The position numbers and the translations under genes are program-made. 64,000 nt of DNA from Nitrosospira sp. Nsp11 (lineage in GTDB: Bacteria > Pseudomonadota > Gammaproteobacteria > Burkholderiales > Nitrosomonadaceae), in the NCBI RefSeq assembly GCF_900142705.1, contig NZ_FRBV01000004.1, positions 124,001-188,000 on the forward strand, read 5' to 3'. This document shows positions 61,601 to 64,000 of this stretch, one piece after another; position 1 is the first letter of the stretch, and every line of letters begins with the position of its first letter. The notes beneath the pieces were generated by a model. It was not told the DNA's origin and searched no databases. It worked only from the letters and a program-made list of their open reading frames with translations.

Positions 61601-61854
61601 GCTTTATGGCTCGACATTTCCGGATTTTGTTTCTCGCTAAGCCGATGCGCTTCGACTGCTTCGAATGGGTCCTGCCAAAGGCGCGACTGTACAGTTCCCT
61701 TTTCCGCGAATATATGACTTGCGGTGTCCTTGTGGATCGGCCGGGAAGTCTGGAGTGACATTTGCTGATAGATGAAGAAGCTGCTTATCATCGAGATCAA
61801 CGCAAATATTCCCGCTAGCGGCAGCTTGGCTTTTTCGTCTTGTTGTTCCGCCAT
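58645..61854 (-). CDS. Very large membrane protein of unknown function
   Basis: This encodes 1069 residues; the ATG at 61854 is preceded by AAAGG. One N-terminal helix (LPLAGIFALISMISSFFIYQ) is followed by a periplasmic region of about 600 residues with a Rossmann-like section (SAIGVLGGDVYDKLLILQAL, FPTAIFFTTDLNARLAFP) reminiscent of type-1 periplasmic ligand-binding domains. At least seven membrane helices follow from about residue 655 (LKWLAVAVAMAVIFIMGIML, ILFWLGLAVVVVVIFDLVEG, VIGNFIYFPFIVMFLLGIAR among them), with cytoplasmic loops rich in Lys and Glu. I know no family with this layout. It could be a ligand-sensing membrane complex with the 396-residue partner. Confidence 0.75.
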   Translation of the reverse strand: MAEQQDEKAKLPLAGIFALISMISSFFIYQQMSLQTSRPIHKDTASHIFAEKGTVQSRLWQDPFEAVEAHRLSEKQNPEMSSHKAKLPYPLSGLIKVIAESGISSGLRVVPVFVDGSPYSSSAESRLNDRYAVVSALGAAGYVPESGEYIRFFEWTRQDMTASTTALTVPVELFIPKSKMQNEQNRPYVLVLWLKDQDFSQKPLRSLNELLTEFNEALKTGAPHVTSTYSVLGPRFSTGLSAMLKEMDRESRDESSPSGHRCSASNPHFSELKDTRFYSPWATAKDIFLLDHSADPENKEESRRTTEEIFDCAGIKNFTRTIDTDAVLAEQLLQELKRRRVDLKPCPGKDCNPKVALISEWDTLYGRALPRTFAAVAMNNGSGEANPALEAEIDKLLGDDWPEWISRHSYLAGLDGELPAKGYDKGDDKANAQAQVKGQAWFGNQPQGVEKNVGQRPEGRSQLDYVVRLATALKQEEAKNGKFSAIGVLGGDVYDKLLILQALRDRFPTAIFFTTDLNARLAFPAQWKSTRNLIIASHFGLELQPELQTPIPPFRDSYQTSLFYSALMALEYVVAVADKANCPDCVQLSADMNKKPEPKNSLRNTGPRLYEIGRHGAFDISTTHPHLPNYASIHPVRPDMNTYFNTRQNLKWLAVAVAMAVIFIMGIMLISSAAADIFLRLGSNILFWLGLAVVVVVIFDLVEGMPPAAENEPLALTEGISAWPTAAIRLLALVTSLLFLWYSRQKMKGNENILTREFAFEEKNGKDKDKSGDELGRAHSLAGLLTRAIRRSLGLYMWRPHTAGQIDATRLWREYTIMGELKNFSMRGLPQVAVALCVAWLMMVLFGFPNTPCRGSSCFAINDALIVMSVTAMMLLIFYVIDATRLCRRWVNCIAMRKVRWPDGTLAKIAGERGIGKENLDEWLGIELIAERTTVIGNFIYFPFIVMFLLGIARYNYLDNWDFPLALVIIFTLNATLIFVNSMALRKSAEIAKREAIKRLESKLIQLPGQTPDEIKQRQQIEWAIRAIKNNQRGAFLPFTQHPFFGAAIALPSGGFGLALLLEYLATGF

Positions 61855-62270
61855 ATCGTAAGCCTTTCGTTGGCGCTGCCCGGTTAAACCTAAGCATTCG
61901 AGGCGGTGATCTGAATGGAAGAGTTCACTTATTTATAGCATAAACGCCTAAAAAAACCCCATAAGAACCATAAAGCAAAACCCACTAAGGACCATAAAGC
62001 GGAAAGTTTATCCCTCATCAACCTGAAAATCGACGCAGACCTGCAGCAAGGCGACGTTTTAAATAGGCGAGGCGCTCCATTTAATGATGTCCGGTTATGT
62101 CCATGACTACTGCAAGCTTTGCAGCCCTCTCCAATACCTTTTTATCTTTCTGTGTGCGCCTGGGTTGTACTTCAGTCCAATTGGCGGCGCGTCCAGAACG
62201 AGTAATATTCAGCTGGGGAACAGCTAGCGGAATTCAATGCCGGCTTTTCCCTTGCAGCAAACGCCACGGG
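61855..62270. other. Intergenic region upstream of the 1069-residue gene
   Basis: About 416 bases with no supported gene. Two near copies of CCATAAAGC (about 61967 and 61991) occur on the promoter side of the membrane-protein gene. The plus-strand segment leading to the terminator at 62271 may be an untranslated RNA. Confidence 0.4.
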
Positions 62271-62304
62271 CCCGGCAGCAGTGATCCTGCTCCGGGTCTT
62301 TTTT
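62271..62304 (+). terminator. Strong terminator without an obvious gene
   Basis: CCCGGCAGCAG (62271-62281) pairs with CTGCTCCGGG (about 62286-62296) with a small bulge, and a T-run follows at 62298-62304. No protein gene ends just before it on this strand, so it may end a small RNA starting around 62080-62150. Confidence 0.7.
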
Positions 62305-62830
62305 CTCGACTCATCAATGCAGTTCCTAATATATGCGGGAAAAAGTAACTGTGCGCGTAAAAATCATCATCGTGGCGCTCATCATCGGCCTGGTATGGAG
62401 AGGAGAGCGTATTACCAGTGAAGAGGGCAGCAGAGTTATGCCTCCGGAGGCCTTATCCTTGCCGGAGGGGAGTGACAAGCAGGTTTACGTCCGCGCCGCT
62501 ACCCCCGACGGACTTCTGGACACTTCCAGGTCCCTGGAAATTGCGCCAACAACTCGTCACTAGTCAACAGCAGCGCCAATGACGCAACGCGTCCTTCCGC
62601 TGTCCTTACCCATCCCGTTCTTGAAAAGGCGAACTTCATAACTATGTGCGTGAGCGTACGGAAGCCCCGGCGATTTGAGTAGCATTGCAAAGCGATTGTA
62701 GAGTCTGCCAGCATCCCGAAGACGCGCAAAGCAGCATTATGCGAAATGAAGAAGGAAGAACTGCTTCGCGCGATTGTGGATAACGTCGGCAAGCGCAAGA
62801 CGGCGGATTGTGCCACAAGTTGCATGGTAG
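62305..62830. other. Region with no confident gene
   Basis: A 76-codon rightward frame at 62333-62563 (hydrophobic start VRVKIIIVALIIGLVW) has no good ribosome binding site. A leftward frame at 62499-62870 runs into the REP palindrome. Neither is convincing. Confidence 0.35.
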
Positions 62831-62877
62831 GTCGGGCTCCGCCCGACATCGTTATTTGGTTCCCGGGCATAGCCCGG
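62831..62877. repeat. REP palindromes
   Basis: GTCGGGCTCCGCCCGAC (62831-62847), preceded by GGTAG, is the classic REP stem, also seen at 63217. CCGGGCATAGCCCGG (62863-62877) is a second palindrome close by. REPs of this type are mobilised by RAYT transposases, a remnant of which lies 50 bases downstream. Confidence 0.85.
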
Positions 62878-62925
62878 TCTACTCGTTATATGGGGGTCGG
62901 TCGTCAACTCAGCATCGTTCCCGTC

Positions 62926-63159
62926 TTATTCGCCAAAAGGTCCGCCGTCATTTTCGCTTTCGGCAATGCCCCAATCGGGAGGATAGACACCGGCGGCAAC
63001 GAAACGGTGAAATGTCGAATAAGGCCATTCCGCTGCCCATCTGGCTAAGCCGTGTGTTTCACAGGCAGTGAAGCGCCAAAGGCAATGCAGGTGATCGGGC
63101 AATGATACCCTGGCATCGATATGAAACGGATGTTCCTTACTGATTCGCGCCTCGCGCAA
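62926..63159 (-). pseudogene. Gutted RAYT (REP-associated tyrosine transposase) gene
   Basis: The first part, REARISKEHPFHIDARVSLP then DHLHCLWRF, is the RAYT segment with the HxH-type catalytic His pair (DHLHC). It jumps directly to RWAAEWPYSTFHRFVAAGVY, then PPDWG, which is the C-terminal end of the same family. About 70-80 residues in the middle, including the catalytic Tyr region, are deleted, and the N-terminal start is missing. It is flanked on both sides by REP palindromes (62831 and 63212). Confidence 0.8.
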
Positions 63160-63211
63160 TTGATTGCTCAGGATCGCAAAAATGCATCAGTTGTAAATTG
63201 ACCAGGCGCCG

Positions 63212-63271
63212 GGTAGGTCGGGCTCCGCCCGACGATCGAAAAAACATGTCGGGCGAAGCCCGACCTACCGG
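63212..63271. repeat. REP pair in inverted orientation (BIME-like)
   Basis: GGTAGGTCGGGCTCC, then GCCCGAC (63212-63233), and the reverse-oriented GTCGGGCGAAGCCCGAC, then CTACCGG (63248-63271) form two REP stems facing each other, with about 14 bases between them. This is a typical BIME unit. Confidence 0.88.
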
Positions 63272-63369
63272 TTGTACGCGCATCCACCAGAGAACCAGTT
63301 TTGGTTAACCTGCTGTAATGCAACGGAAATTGTGGATATGAAAGACCGCCATCGGTTCAACCGGTCTTC

Positions 63370-63702
63370 TTACTTCGGCAAAAACCCGTACTCGACCGGG
63401 AATTTGACGTAAAAAAGGTCCAGGTTTTCCGCCTGCAGCAAATCCAGGAAGCGCCTTGCTTCCTCTTCGCTCGCGACAAAGCTAACTTCCACCGGCAGGT
63501 CTGCCGCGAGCTCGAGAAAAGTTTCTTCGTGCAATACCCCGTGCCGCCCAAAGCCCGCTAACGCGCGCATCGCGGTGCCGCCATGCAAGCCGCTTTTTTT
63601 GGCGCGCTCCAGCAACCATTCGTATAGCAGAATACCATTATGTTCCCGATATTCGCTGACAAAGAATTTGAGAAAGGTGCCTTTTGTGTCGTCCCCCCTC
63701 AT
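63370..63702 (-). CDS. DUF190-family protein
   Basis: This encodes 110 residues. GTFLKFFVSEYREHNGILLY, EWLLERAKKSGLHGGTAMRA and GFGRHGVLHEETFLELAADL make up the whole DUF190 fold, a small PII-like ferredoxin-fold protein. VEVSFVASEEEARRFLDLLQ ends it. These genes often sit next to crcB, as here, and are thought to bind nucleotides or aid fluoride resistance. It lies about 100 bases downstream of crcB in the same direction. Confidence 0.93.
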   Translation of the reverse strand: MRGDDTKGTFLKFFVSEYREHNGILLYEWLLERAKKSGLHGGTAMRALAGFGRHGVLHEETFLELAADLPVEVSFVASEEEARRFLDLLQAENLDLFYVKFPVEYGFLPK

Positions 63703-63805
63703 TTTCTTTCTCCCGTCATTTCGCTTTCGCGGTTGAATTCAGCCAGAGCCCGAACCGACACTGCGCAGCTTAAGCAGGCTAATCGGGCCAAGCGGGTCAA
63801 GCGGG

Positions 63806-64000
63806 TTAATGTTGCGCCAGCCATTTGACCGTCATGATTCCAAGCACTGTCATCGCCAGCGAGCCGGCCAGATGTGAAAAAATAATGAGACAAGCCCAGG
63901 CATATTGCTCGCGCAACAGCAGGTTGACTGTTTCAGCAGAAAAAGTGGAGAAGGTGGTCAATCCGCCGAGAAAACCGGTAAGGGCAAACAGCCGTGCTTC
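63806..64000 (-). CDS. crcB: Fluoride channel CrcB/FluC, C-terminal part
   Basis: The window ends inside this gene; the last 64 residues are visible, reading EARLFALTGFLGGLTTFSTF and onward. GGLTTFST is the invariant fluoride-channel motif, followed by the last helices (ACLIIFSHLAGSLAMTVLGI). CrcB exports fluoride from the cytoplasm as a dimer in the inner membrane. A short tandem repeat of GCGGGTCAA / GCGGGTTAA lies at and just past its stop. It probably forms an operon with the DUF190 gene. Confidence 0.93.
   Translation of the reverse strand, partial: EARLFALTGFLGGLTTFSTFSAETVNLLLREQYAWACLIIFSHLAGSLAMTVLGIMTVKWLAQH

Noticed and set aside
62499-62870. 123-codon leftward frame
   Set aside because: It begins inside a REP palindrome, so the start is probably accidental.

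Overview
The window looks like chromosome of a betaproteobacterium, most probably an ammonia oxidiser of the Nitrosospira/Nitrosomonadaceae type. This is inferred from the mix of genes (HpnN-type hopanoid transporter, PEP-CTERM exported protein, fused MrpAB antiporter, YhaO/YhaN pair, DUF4198 protein, a small protein with a PGFTAEASVY motif, RAYT/REP remnants) and the moderate GC content. No rRNA or marker gene is present to prove it. I saw no tRNA, rRNA or CRISPR array.

Layout. 0-27.8 kb is ordinary chromosome with loosely packed genes on both strands: the tail of tex, a secreted coiled-coil protein behind a tandem operator-like repeat, hpnN, a JmjC-like cupin enzyme, a gene-poor stretch with a decayed resolvase, a VOC protein, an Old Yellow Enzyme, a PEP-CTERM protein, SRPBCC, cupin and DUF4198 proteins, an OLD-family ATPase with an altered TOPRIM motif, the yhaO-yhaN nuclease/ATPase operon, mlaA, a large lipoprotein, a lipocalin and a DUF2383 protein.

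27.9-37.0 kb is a mosaic of mobile-element debris. It starts with a scrambled, truncated conjugation (trb) operon in the order trbG'-trbH-trbI'-trbK'-trbL'. An intact serine resolvase follows, then an AT-richer block with an AbiJ-like N-terminal fragment and a tight three-gene operon. The first operon protein carries a PD-(D/E)XK nuclease signature; the other two are unfamiliar. A decayed second resolvase tail closes the block. Next come an overlapping DUF4160/DUF2442 pair, the antirestriction protein ArdC and a GC-rich hairpin region. The three-gene operon is the best candidate here for an undescribed, probably defensive, system.

37.4-44.5 kb has three large, isolated genes: an S8 subtilase, a 618-residue protein of unknown family with GC-rich codon use, and a secreted GH13 alpha-amylase-like enzyme. 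45.0-51.0 kb is a complete Mrp cation/proton antiporter operon (AB fused, C, D, E, F, G) with every gene overlapping the next. 51-57 kb carries redox enzymes (MDR reductase, type II NADH dehydrogenase, FMN reductase), a polysaccharide deacetylase, small unknowns, and a decayed copy of the DUF4160/DUF2442 pair. 57.4-61.9 kb is a two-gene membrane module (396 and 1069 residues) of unknown function, the second candidate for a new system. The right end holds a terminator that may end an unannotated transcript, REP palindromes around a gutted RAYT transposase, a DUF190 gene, and the C-terminus of the fluoride channel CrcB.

Family assignments come from reading motifs by eye; no database search was run.
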